Assembly (NCBI RefSeq): GCF_026420865.1
Contig: NZ_JAPCWC010000004.1
Coordinates: 124,001-188,000 of the forward strand
Direction: 5' to 3'
DNA: 64,000 bases
From: Novosphingobium clariflavum
GTDB taxonomy: Bacteria; Pseudomonadota; Alphaproteobacteria; Sphingomonadales; Sphingomonadaceae
Shown: positions 7,813 through 15,075 of the stretch, piece after piece
How the letters are laid out: each line of letters opens with the position of its first letter
How positions within the stretch are numbered: position 1 is the stretch's first letter
Program-made: the position numbers and the translations under genes
The notes under the pieces: generated by a model
Seen by the model: only the letters and a program-made list of their open reading frames with translations
Database searches by the model: none
What the model was told of the DNA's origin: nothing

Positions 7813-8949
7813 TCAGGTCTTTCGGAACGGCGTGCGATCGCCCAGCCAGATCTGGTCCTGCGCAATGCCCGCCCGTTCCTGCTCGAGATAGTCGGCAATC
7901 GCCGCGCGCAGGCCTTCATGGACGATGTAGTGCGCCGAGACCGTGCGCACCGGTTCATAACCGCGCGCCAGCTTGTGGCCGCCCTGGGCGCCGGCCTCGA
8001 CCCGCGAGAGGCCCAGCGCAATGGCGGCATCGATCGCCTGATAGTAGCACAGTTCGAAGTGCAGGAACGGCCTCTCCACCAGCGCGCCCCAGTAGCGGCC
8101 GTAAAGCGCCTCCTCGCCGATGAAGTTCAGCGCTCCCGCCACGGCCTTGCCCTCGATATAGGCCATGACCAACAGGATGCGGTCCGCCATCGTTTCGCTT
8201 AGCCGCGAAAACGCCGCACGCGTCAGATAGGGCTGGCCCCACTTGCGGGCGCCGGTATCCTGATAGAAGGCCCAGAAGGCATCCCAGTGCTCTTCGCCGA
8301 GCTGTTCACCTGTCAGCCTGCGGATCTCGACGCCTTCCCGGGCCTTCTCGCGCTCCTTGCGGATGTCCTTGCGCTTGCGGGAAGAGAGTTCGCCAAGGAA
8401 GTCTTCAAAGCGCGCATACCCGCGATTTTCCCAGTGAAACTGGATGTCCTCGCGCAGCAGCCAGCCCGCCGTCTCGAAAGCGGCGACCTGATCCGGCTCG
8501 ATGAAAGTCGCATGGGCGGAAGAGAGTCCGTGCTGCCGGCACAGCGTTTCGGCAGCGCGCAGCAGCGGCAGGTGCAGTTCGGGATGGCGCGTCAGCAGGC
8601 GCGGCCCGGTCGCCGGGGTGAAGGGCACCGCGATCTGCAGCTTGGGATAATAGGCACCGCCCGCCCGGTGCCAGGCATCGGCCCAGGCATGGTCAAAGAC
8701 ATATTCGCCCTGGCTATGTTCCTTGAGGTAGGCGGGCAGTGCCGCGACCAGGCGGCCGTCCGGCCCTTCGATGGTGATCGGCACCGGACTCCAGCCACTG
8801 CCTTCCCCGACACTGCCGGAAACCTCCAGCGCCGAGAGGAATGCGTGGCTGACGAAGGGATTGCCGCCGCCTGCAAGGGCGTCCCACGCGTCCGCAGGCA
8901 GCGCGGAGATACTGCCGCTGATCTGAGCGGTGAAATCGCCTTCGCTCAC
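7813..8949 (-). CDS. GNAT-fold protein of the COG3146 / peptidoglycan-biosynthesis-like family
   Basis: A 378-residue protein. PFVSHAFLSALEVSGSVG near the N-terminus, FDHAWADAWHRAGGAYYPKLQ, and RKRKDIRKEREKA then HELARGYEP-like KLARGYEPVRT near the end match the COG3146 (DUF482) family, which has a FemAB/GNAT-like fold. Its substrate is unknown. The start is taken as GTG at 8949 because GTGA overlaps the stop of the upstream glycerophosphodiesterase gene by four bases; a longer frame to 9036 would run deep into that gene. It is the last gene of a five-gene minus-strand operon. Confidence 0.85.
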   Translation of the reverse strand: MSEGDFTAQISGSISALPADAWDALAGGGNPFVSHAFLSALEVSGSVGEGSGWSPVPITIEGPDGRLVAALPAYLKEHSQGEYVFDHAWADAWHRAGGAYYPKLQIAVPFTPATGPRLLTRHPELHLPLLRAAETLCRQHGLSSAHATFIEPDQVAAFETAGWLLREDIQFHWENRGYARFEDFLGELSSRKRKDIRKEREKAREGVEIRRLTGEQLGEEHWDAFWAFYQDTGARKWGQPYLTRAAFSRLSETMADRILLVMAYIEGKAVAGALNFIGEEALYGRYWGALVERPFLHFELCYYQAIDAAIALGLSRVEAGAQGGHKLARGYEPVRTVSAHYIVHEGLRAAIADYLEQERAGIAQDQIWLGDRTPFRKT

Positions 8950-9716
8950 GCCGGGGTCTCCTCGCCCTGCTCGAAGATCGCGGCATCGGCGTGGTGGCGA
9001 ACCCGCTCCTGATGTTCGGGGCTGCGCACGGTCCAACTCGCCACCGGCAAGCCGCGGTCGCGCTGAGCGCGGGCAAAGCGGCTCGGCAGGTCGTGGATGT
9101 CATAGGCCAGGAAATCGGGCCGCGCCTGCCAAAAGGCCAGATGGCGGCGGATCTTGCCGGGCAAGGCGCGGTCCTCGCCCTCGCTGACGATCAGCCCCCG
9201 CACGGTCAGCGGTGAATGGATGCGAAACCAGCGCGAAACGCGGGGGTCGAAGCTCATCACCGCACAGTCGCCGGCATAGCCCTCGAGCACCCGCCGCACC
9301 GCCAGACACAGCGCCGCGATCCGCCCTCCGGGACTGGACTTTATCTCGATAAGGACCGGAACCCGTCCGCCCACCCGGTCGAGCACGCGCCGCAGGGTGG
9401 GGACCGTCTCCTCGCTGCCGGTCAGCGTGACCGCGCCGAGCTGGGCGGCACTGCGCCGCGAAACCGGCCCACTCTCGCCGGTCAGGCGGTCGAGCGTGGC
9501 ATCGTGGAACACCACCGGGGTTCCATCACCCGCCCGCTGCACGTCCAGTTCGATGCCAAACTGGCCGCGCAGCGCCGCATCGAATGCGGCAAGCGAGTTT
9601 TCCGGGATACCCGCGCCGTGCAGGCCCCGGTGCGCATAGTCGCGTGCGCCGATCCACCCGACCCGCCGGGGGTCGGGGGCCGGCACCAGCCATCGATCAA
9701 TCGAGGCGAGCAGCAC
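8946..9716 (-). CDS. Glycerophosphodiester phosphodiesterase family protein
   Basis: A 256-residue GDPD. AHRGLHGAGIPENSLAAF near residue 28 holds the catalytic His and the ENS motif; IELDVQRAGDGTPVVFHD supplies the metal-binding Glu-x-Asp and the second His. These TIM-barrel enzymes split glycerophosphodiesters to glycerol-3-phosphate and an alcohol. No signal peptide is seen, so a cytoplasmic site is likely. Start is GTG at 9716, overlapping the ridA-like gene by 20 bases; its stop overlaps the next start by four. Confidence 0.9.
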   Translation of the reverse strand: MLLASIDRWLVPAPDPRRVGWIGARDYAHRGLHGAGIPENSLAAFDAALRGQFGIELDVQRAGDGTPVVFHDATLDRLTGESGPVSRRSAAQLGAVTLTGSEETVPTLRRVLDRVGGRVPVLIEIKSSPGGRIAALCLAVRRVLEGYAGDCAVMSFDPRVSRWFRIHSPLTVRGLIVSEGEDRALPGKIRRHLAFWQARPDFLAYDIHDLPSRFARAQRDRGLPVASWTVRSPEHQERVRHHADAAIFEQGEETPA

Positions 9717-10170
9717 GAAGCGTCACGATGGCGTCCACTTCGACGGCGGCGCCGAGCGGCAGCACCGGTACGCCGACGGCGCTGCGGGCATGCTTGCCGG
9801 CATCGCCGAATACCGAGACCATCAGTTCCGAAGCGCCGTTGGCGATCTTGGGCTGGTCGGTGAAATCGCCGGTCGAGTTGACGAAGGCGCCCAGCTTGAC
9901 CACGCGCTCCACGCGGTCGAGCGATCCGAGCGCGGCCTTGAGCTGGGCCAGGATCATCAGCGCGCAGGCCTGCGCCGCCTCGACGCCGGCTTCCAGGCTG
10001 ACGTCCTCGCCCAGACGGCCGGTGACGAGCTTGCCGCCGACGAAGGGAAGCTGGCCCGAGACATAGGCGGTGTCGCCGGCGATCACCACCGGCACATAGG
10101 CGGCAACCGGAGCGGCGGCTTCGGGCAGCGTCAGGCCCAGGGCGGCAAGGCGGGTTTCGGCTTCAGTCAT
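9697..10170 (-). CDS. RidA family protein (YjgF/YER057c/UK114)
   Basis: A 157-residue protein of the long RidA subgroup. Key parts are AGDTAYVSGQLPF near residue 31, KLGAFVNSTGDFTDQP, HARSAVGVPVLPLGAAVEVDAI near the C-terminus. The Arg in ARSAVGV and the Glu in VEVDA match the residues that bind imine or enamine products in RidA. True RidA hydrolyses 2-aminoacrylate; members of this subgroup are often of unknown substrate. It lies between the HAD and GDPD genes in an operon. Confidence 0.9.
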   Translation of the reverse strand: MTEAETRLAALGLTLPEAAAPVAAYVPVVIAGDTAYVSGQLPFVGGKLVTGRLGEDVSLEAGVEAAQACALMILAQLKAALGSLDRVERVVKLGAFVNSTGDFTDQPKIANGASELMVSVFGDAGKHARSAVGVPVLPLGAAVEVDAIVTLRAARLD

Positions 10171-10197
10171 GATGAAACGGTTTCCTGTCAGTTTGGA

Positions 10198-10830
10198 TCA
10201 GTGGGAGGTGTTGTCGGTCAGCCAGTCGAGCAGCCACGGGCCAGCGCTCTTCCAGTCGTCGATTCGCGCATGGGCGTGTCCCGCCGCATGGGCGCAGGCG
10301 ATATGCGGGGCGAGCAGTGGCTCCGCGCAAAGGTGGAGCCGGCCGATCTGCGGGGCGAACTCGGCCACCGAGCCGTGATGCTGGGCCAGATCGTCGATGA
10401 ACACCGCGCGGCTGGGCGCATACTCCTCGAGGATCGCCTTGAGTGCCGGGCCTTTCGGCCCTTGGTTCGTGTAGACCCTGAGGTGGACGCCGTGCTCGGC
10501 CAGCTGGCGCTGGCGGGCTTCCTGCCGGAAATCCATGAGATTGGTGAGCACCACCACATCGGCATGTTCACCGATCGCGCGAATCGCGTCCATCGCGCCT
10601 TCCACGGCGGTCTGCCGGTGCATCTGGCCATCGAAGAACTTGTTGAGCAGCGACCACATCTCGGCCTGTTCGAGCAGCTCGCCCGAAGCCGTGCGGCGCA
10701 TCGCGCTGGAAAAGTCCCCGCGCGACATGTCGAAGGTCACGCCCTCGTCCTCGGCCAGCCAGTCGCGAAAATGGCTGACCATGTAGAGCAGCACTTCGTC
10801 GCAGTCGGTGATCAGCAGGGGACGGCTCAT
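10198..10830 (-). CDS. HAD-superfamily hydrolase
   Basis: A 210-residue HAD-like protein. LLITDCDEVLLYMV at residues 5-18 is motif I, with DCD in place of the common DxD; VVLTNLMD is motif II (Thr); AVFIDDLAQHH is motif IV (Asp-Asp). It should be a phosphatase or related hydrolase of unknown substrate. The ATG overlaps the stop of the DUF3572 gene by four bases (ATGA), and 27 bases separate it from the RidA gene. Confidence 0.87.
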   Translation of the reverse strand: MSRPLLITDCDEVLLYMVSHFRDWLAEDEGVTFDMSRGDFSSAMRRTASGELLEQAEMWSLLNKFFDGQMHRQTAVEGAMDAIRAIGEHADVVVLTNLMDFRQEARQRQLAEHGVHLRVYTNQGPKGPALKAILEEYAPSRAVFIDDLAQHHGSVAEFAPQIGRLHLCAEPLLAPHIACAHAAGHAHARIDDWKSAGPWLLDWLTDNTSH

Positions 10831-11102
10831 CGGCCGATCCTCCGGCGGGCGGCAGCCAGTTCCTCGGGCTTTACGCCCAGCACGTCGGCGGCGGCGACAA
10901 GGTCCGGCTCGTGCGCGCAGAGAAAATCGAGCACCGCCGTCAGCGTGCCGATCTCGCCCAGCGAGGTGCGCAGATGATCGGGCGTCAGGCCGGTCAGCGC
11001 CAGGAAACGCTCGGCACGATCGCCGTCGCCCAGCACCCAGCCCAGCGCGTGGAGCGCCAGCGTTTCGGCATCCTGCGATGAGGAAGGGGAACTTCCGAGA
11101 AT
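10827..11102 (-). CDS. DUF3572 domain-containing protein, probable non-standard start codon
   Basis: The conserved part reads DAETLALHALGWVLGD, then AERFLALTGLTPDHLR, and ends EELAAARRRIGR, matching the alphaproteobacterial DUF3572 family of about 90 residues. A GTG at 11036 would delete the conserved ETLALHALGW segment. Reading upstream in frame from there, no ATG, GTG or TTG occurs before the stop at 11124-11126. The best candidate is ATT at 11100-11102, eight bases after GAGG, giving 91 residues; CTG at 11108 lacks spacing. First gene of the operon ending with the GNAT-like gene. Function unknown. Confidence 0.7.
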   Translation of the reverse strand: MLGSSPSSSQDAETLALHALGWVLGDGDRAERFLALTGLTPDHLRTSLGEIGTLTAVLDFLCAHEPDLVAAADVLGVKPEELAAARRRIGR

Positions 11103-11165
11103 TGTCAGCCTCGCTTGCCTGTCCTAGAGCGGCGGTTCAGCCACTAGATGGGGTTCAGGCGCGGA

Positions 11166-11528
11166 ATGGCAAAGCGAATCCTTGTTGTCGAGGACAACGA
11201 CCTTAACCGGAAGCTCTTTTGCGATGTTCTCACGAGTCAGGGCTTCTCGGTGGAGCCGGTCGCCGACGGGCTCCACGCGCTCGACAGGGCGCGCGAATTC
11301 GTTCCCAACCTCGTCATCATGGACATCCAGTTGCCCAATGTCTCGGGGCTGGACCTGATCGAGGCGGCCAAGAAGGACGCAGTCCTGCGCACGATCCCGG
11401 TGCTGGCCGTCACGGCCTATGCCGGCAAGGGCGACGAGGAGCGCATCCGCGAGGCGGGGGCCGAAGGCTATCTCGCCAAGCCGGTCTCGATCGGTCCCTT
11501 CATGCAGGCCGTCCGGGCGCTGGTTTGA
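11166..11528 (+). CDS. divK: Single-domain response regulator DivK
   Basis: A 120-residue receiver domain with no output domain. MAKRILVVEDNDLNRKLF gives the acidic pocket, LVIMDIQLPNVSGLDL holds the phosphorylated Asp (about residue 53), VTAYAGKGDEE has the switch Thr, and GYLAKPV the conserved Lys. It closely follows the DivK pattern. In Caulobacter DivK is phosphorylated by DivJ, dephosphorylated by PleC, and indirectly lowers CtrA activity through DivL and CckA. The start is set at ATG 11166; upstream in-frame codons add only a short non-conserved tail. Confidence 0.92.
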   Translation: MAKRILVVEDNDLNRKLFCDVLTSQGFSVEPVADGLHALDRAREFVPNLVIMDIQLPNVSGLDLIEAAKKDAVLRTIPVLAVTAYAGKGDEERIREAGAEGYLAKPVSIGPFMQAVRALV

Positions 11529-11640
11529 CCCTTCCCGCACGCGTTCCGGGCGCTGGCTTGGCCCTTCCCGCACGCGTTCCGGGCGCTGGCCTAGCCCTTC
11601 CCGCACGCGTTCCGGGCGCTGGTTTGCCCCTTCCCGACTC
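11515..11640 (+). repeat. 33-base tandem repeat that begins in the last codons of divK
   Basis: Units begin GGGCGCTGG at 11515, 11548, 11581 and 11614; the first three are 33 bases long and the fourth is cut at 27. Each has the core CCCTTCCCGCACGCGTTCC. The first unit contains the final divK codons and stop, so the copies look like repeated duplication of the gene's own tail. The stop codon is altered in later units. No gene is encoded between here and the acyl carrier protein at 11724. Confidence 0.9.
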
Positions 11641-11723
11641 GCGCGTGCTTGACTTTACCCCCCGCCGCCGCTTTTGCGCCGCAATTATCGGCCAGAGCGC
11701 CGACCGAAATTACCGGAGTTGAA

Positions 11724-11969
11724 ATGACCATGGACCGCGCAGAGACCTCGGCCCGCATCGCCGCGCTGATCGAACCCTTCAACAAGAAGGGCATCGAGAT
11801 TACCGACGCGACCCGCTTCACCGACGATCTCGAATTCGACAGCCTGACGGTGATGGACTTCGTGGCCGAAATCGAAGACGGCTTCGACATCATCATCTCG
11901 ATGAACCAGCAGGCCGAGATCGAGAACTACGGCCAGCTCGTCGACGCCGTGGTCAAGCTCCAGGGCTGA
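11724..11969 (+). CDS. Acyl carrier protein, sphingolipid-associated
   Basis: An 81-residue ACP with DDLEFDSLTVMDF at residues 34-46; Ser40 is the expected phosphopantetheine site. The start is ATG 11724, six bases after GGAG. It is followed after 11 bases by serine palmitoyltransferase. In Caulobacter and sphingomonads a dedicated ACP next to spt carries the acyl chain for sphingolipid synthesis instead of CoA, and that role fits here. It is not the main fatty-acid ACP, which usually sits with fabF and fabG. Confidence 0.9.
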   Translation: MTMDRAETSARIAALIEPFNKKGIEITDATRFTDDLEFDSLTVMDFVAEIEDGFDIIISMNQQAEIENYGQLVDAVVKLQG

Positions 11970-11980
11970 AGGATTCTGCG

Positions 11981-13219
11981 ATGACCGACATGCTCAGCGA
12001 TAACGAGACGCAAGGCGCAACCGACCTGTTCAGCAAGTTCGATCCGCTGATCGAGATGCGCAAGGGCCTGCTCTCCACCGGCGTGACCGATCCGTTCGGC
12101 CTCGTCATGGAAAAGGTGATCTCGCCCACCGTCGCGATGTGCAACGGGCGCGAGACGATCCTGCTCGGCACCTACAACTACATGGGCATGACCTTCGACC
12201 CGGACGTGATCGCGGCGGGCAAGCAGGCGCTGGACGACTTCGGCGCCGGCACCACCGGTAGCCGCGTGCTGAACGGCACCTACGCGGGGCACAAGGCGGT
12301 AGAAGAAGCGCTATGCGACTTCTACGACATGAAGCACGCCATGGTGTTCTCGACGGGCTACCAGGCCAACCTCGGGATCATCTCGACCATCGCCGGCAAG
12401 GGCGATTACATCGTGCTCGACATCGACAGCCACGCCTCGATCTGGGACGGCTGCAAGATGGGCGACGCCGAAGTCGTGCCGTTCAAGCACAACGACATCG
12501 AAGCGATGGAAAAGCGCCTGCGCCGCATTCCCGAAGGCGCGGGCAAGCTGGTCGTGCTGGAAGGCGTCTACTCGATGCTGGGCGACATCGCCCCGCTCAA
12601 GGAGATGATCGCGGTCGCCAAGAAGTACGGCGCCATGGTCCTGGTGGACGAAGCGCACTCGATGGGCTTCATCGGCCCCAACGGCCGCGGCGTGGCCGAG
12701 GATCAAGGCTGCCTTGACGATGTCGACTTCGTGATCGGCACGTTCTCCAAGTCGGTCGGCACCGTCGGCGGCTTCTGCGTCTCGAACCACCCCAAGTTCG
12801 AGATCATGCGCCTGGTCTGCCGTCCTTACGTCTTCACCGCCAGCCTGCCGCCCAGCGTCGTCGCCACCGCCGCGACTTCGGTGCGCAAGCTGATGCACGC
12901 CGCCGACAAGCGCGCGCACCTCTGGGAAAACTCCAAGGTCCTGCACAAGGGCCTGACCGATGCCGGCTTCCAGCTCGGCACCGAGGAACCGCAGAGCGCG
13001 ATCATCGCCGTGATCATGCCCGACCTCGAACGCGGCGCGATGATGTGGGAAGCGCTGCTGCACGAAGGGCTTTACGTGAACCTCGCGCGTCCGCCGGCAA
13101 CCCCTGCCAACATGACGCTGCTGCGCTGCTCGCTCTGCGCCGAACACTCGGCGGAACAGGTCCAGCAGATCATCGGCATGTTCACGCGTGCGGGCAAGAC
13201 GGCCGGCATTCTCGGCTAA
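11981..13219 (+). CDS. spt: Serine palmitoyltransferase
   Basis: A 412-residue alpha-oxoamine synthase. GTGTTGSRVLNGTYAGH-type text near residue 90, VDEAHSMGFIGPNGRG near residue 222 and GTFSKSVGTVGGF with PLP-lysine 257 identify the family. LFSKFDPLIEMRKGLLSTG at the N-terminus is typical of soluble bacterial SPT. It condenses serine with an acyl thioester to 3-ketodihydrosphingosine, the first step of sphingolipid synthesis, in the cytoplasm. It follows its acyl carrier protein by 11 bases, so they form an operon. Confidence 0.94.
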   Translation: MTDMLSDNETQGATDLFSKFDPLIEMRKGLLSTGVTDPFGLVMEKVISPTVAMCNGRETILLGTYNYMGMTFDPDVIAAGKQALDDFGAGTTGSRVLNGTYAGHKAVEEALCDFYDMKHAMVFSTGYQANLGIISTIAGKGDYIVLDIDSHASIWDGCKMGDAEVVPFKHNDIEAMEKRLRRIPEGAGKLVVLEGVYSMLGDIAPLKEMIAVAKKYGAMVLVDEAHSMGFIGPNGRGVAEDQGCLDDVDFVIGTFSKSVGTVGGFCVSNHPKFEIMRLVCRPYVFTASLPPSVVATAATSVRKLMHAADKRAHLWENSKVLHKGLTDAGFQLGTEEPQSAIIAVIMPDLERGAMMWEALLHEGLYVNLARPPATPANMTLLRCSLCAEHSAEQVQQIIGMFTRAGKTAGILG

Positions 13220-13253
13220 GCCGCGCTTGAGCGATCCAGGCAAAGGCCCGGGC

Positions 13254-14027
13254 ATGACGGTGCGGCTGCGCATCGTCGTGCTCGGGCTTTTGCTTGTCGG
13301 GCTGGGGCTGGGGCTGGTCGGCCACAGTGTCTGGAAGGACCAGCGCCGCGCCCGTCTTGTCGGGCTGACCGACAGCGCTTGCAGTCCGGCCGGCCGCTCG
13401 ATCACCGGCAGCGACTACGACGACTGGGGCGGCCTGTGCTTCTACCGCGCCGCCAACACCGCCCTGCGGCGCGAGGGCCTGCATCCCGAAGTGGTGATGA
13501 TCGGCGATTCGATCACGATGGGCTGGCCGACGCTGGGCACGCAAGTGGTCAATCGCGGCGTCGGCGGCCAGACCAGCAGCCAGATCCTGCTGCGTTTCCG
13601 GCAGGACGCGCTGGACCTCGGCCCGCGCGTCATCCACCTCATGCTCGGCAGCAACGACGTGTTCGGCCTGACCGGCCCGGTCACGCTGGACCAGATCGAC
13701 GGCAATATCCGCAGCATGGCCGATCAGGCGCGGCTGCACGGCGCGGTGCTGATCCTCGGCACGCTGCCGCCCTCGAAAGGTTTCGGCGGCCTGTTCGAGC
13801 CCGACCCAAGCCCCGCCATCGCCCGGGTCAACGCGCGCCTGAGGCTCCTCGCCCGGCAGGAAGGGCTGGTCCTTGCCGACTACCACGCCGCCCTCGCGCA
13901 TCCCGACGGATCGATCCGCGAAGAGCTGTTCACCGACGGCATCCACCCCAACGCGGCGGGATATGCGGCGATGCAGCCGGTCTACCGCGCCGCGCTTTCG
14001 GAGGCGGAACGGCGCCGCGGACGGTGA
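13254..14027 (+). CDS. SGNH/GDSL-type hydrolase with N-terminal membrane anchor
   Basis: A 257-residue protein. One hydrophobic segment (residues 6-22) is a signal anchor or uncleaved signal. The four SGNH blocks are visible: MIGDSITMGW with Ser86, NRGVGGQTSS, LMLGSNDVFG with the Asn, and DGIHPNAAGY with the Asp/His pair. Such enzymes are esterases, lipases or acyltransferases acting on the periplasmic side. Its position 34 bases after spt suggests work on lipid or envelope acyl groups, which is inference. An in-frame TTG at 13227 is a weaker start. Confidence 0.86.
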   Translation: MTVRLRIVVLGLLLVGLGLGLVGHSVWKDQRRARLVGLTDSACSPAGRSITGSDYDDWGGLCFYRAANTALRREGLHPEVVMIGDSITMGWPTLGTQVVNRGVGGQTSSQILLRFRQDALDLGPRVIHLMLGSNDVFGLTGPVTLDQIDGNIRSMADQARLHGAVLILGTLPPSKGFGGLFEPDPSPAIARVNARLRLLARQEGLVLADYHAALAHPDGSIREELFTDGIHPNAAGYAAMQPVYRAALSEAERRRGR

Positions 14028-14041
14028 AAGTCCGTTTAAAA

Positions 14042-14058
14042 ATCCGCCTAAGGCGGAT
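14042..14058 (+). terminator. Short hairpin after SGNH hydrolase gene
   Basis: A perfect seven-base stem ATCCGCC/GGCGGAT with loop TAA, 15 bases after the stop. There is no U run after it, so it would be a weak terminator or an mRNA 3' end stabiliser. Confidence 0.4.
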
Positions 14059-14131
14059 GTGGCGGCCCCCGCCCACTCCCGTCCCGAAGACCCCAAAAAG
14101 GTCCGGTTGGGGACTGGGCTGGTGCCGCTTC

Positions 14132-14154
14132 GAAAATGCCCTCCGGGCATTTTC
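14132..14154. terminator. Bidirectional terminator between convergent genes
   Basis: A perfect ten-base stem GAAAATGCCC/GGGCATTTTC with loop TCC. Both strands carry the TTTT in the 3' arm, so it can end transcription from the SGNH gene on the plus strand and from the FMN reductase gene on the minus strand, whose stop is 12 bases away. Confidence 0.6.
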
Positions 14155-14165
14155 CAAACAGCCTC

Positions 14166-14714
14166 CTAGCCCTTGTGGCGGTCCACCAGCTTGAGGAAGT
14201 TCTCCAGCCAGCCGCCGACGAAGCCTGCCGACTGCTCGCCGATGGTGCCGTCCGGCGTGATCAGCCCGTCCTTCCACTGGATGAACGCCTCGGGCGCGCC
14301 GAGCGTGGGCATGTCGAGATAGGCCAGCACGTTGCGCAAGTGCTGCTGGGCCAGCGCCGAGCCGATGGCCCCGATCGAAACACCGATCACACCCGCCGGC
14401 TTGCCCGCCCAGACGCTCTGCCCATAAGGGCGCGAGGCATGGTCGATGGCGTTCTTGAGCACGCCCGGGAACGACCGGTTGTATTCCGGCGTCACGAAGA
14501 TCACGCCGTCCGAACCGGCGATGAGCCCCTTGAGCGCCTTGACCGGCTCGGCCTGATCGGCATCGTCGTCCTGATCGTAGAGCGGCAGCGAGCCGATGTC
14601 GGCAAAGGTGAATTCGTGGCCTTCGCCCGCGGGCAGGCGGATCAGCGCCTCGGCGAACTGGCGGTTGAACGATCCTGCACGCAGGCTTCCCACGACAACG
14701 GCGATCTTCGACAT
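14166..14714 (-). CDS. NAD(P)H-dependent FMN reductase
   Basis: A 182-residue flavodoxin-like protein. VVGSLRAGSFNRQFAEAL at the N-terminus binds the FMN phosphate, FVTPEYNRSFPGVLKNAIDHAS is the classic signature of the NADPH-dependent FMN reductase family (ArsH/SsuE/ChrR group), and GKPAGVIGVSIGAIGSALAQQHLR follows. It reduces FMN, quinones or metals. It is the first gene on the right-hand edge of the catabolic island, but separated from the dioxygenase by 360 bases, so a shared role is uncertain. Confidence 0.9.
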   Translation of the reverse strand: MSKIAVVVGSLRAGSFNRQFAEALIRLPAGEGHEFTFADIGSLPLYDQDDDADQAEPVKALKGLIAGSDGVIFVTPEYNRSFPGVLKNAIDHASRPYGQSVWAGKPAGVIGVSIGAIGSALAQQHLRNVLAYLDMPTLGAPEAFIQWKDGLITPDGTIGEQSAGFVGGWLENFLKLVDRHKG

Positions 14715-14859
14715 GACGACTCCTCACGGCTACTGGCTGCCTTGCGGCACTATCCGTGCAAACGGTGTCAGTTGGAAGTCCCCGTGACAAAAGGAAGATA
14801 CTGGGCAGCGTGGACAAATTCGCACGTCCGGCATCGCCCCTTAACCCGGCCTCTCCCTC

Positions 14860-14964
14860 CCGCTCAGGCTGAGCTTGTCGAAGCCCCCGGCGGCCAGGCG
14901 CTGCGGGCCAACTGGCTGATGGTCTGGCGCTGCGGGCGGGCTTCGACAGGCTCAACCTGAGCGG
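14860..14964. repeat. REP-like palindromic pair in the gap 14,715-15,075
   Basis: The 361-base gap between the FMN reductase and the dioxygenase holds no gene. Two arms, at 14860-14886 and 14938-14964, are near-perfect inverse copies of each other with the shared core GAGCTTGTCGAAGC / GCTTCGACAGGCTC, spaced by 51 bases. The same core occurs at 30,343-30,586 and 37,043. It is a dispersed palindromic element of the REP type. Confidence 0.8.
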
Positions 14965-15075
14965 AGCTGGGGTCACAACCCGGCAAGGATACGTGCGCTT
15001 TCCCCAAAGTCAGACGATCAGGGCGGCGTGGAAATTGTCCACGCCGCCCTGATCGTGAAGTCATGAACGGCGCCA

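Noticed and set aside
14860..14964. Paired repeats that could be read as a tiny CRISPR array
   Set aside because: Arms are inverted, not direct, there is one spacer only, and no cas genes are present.
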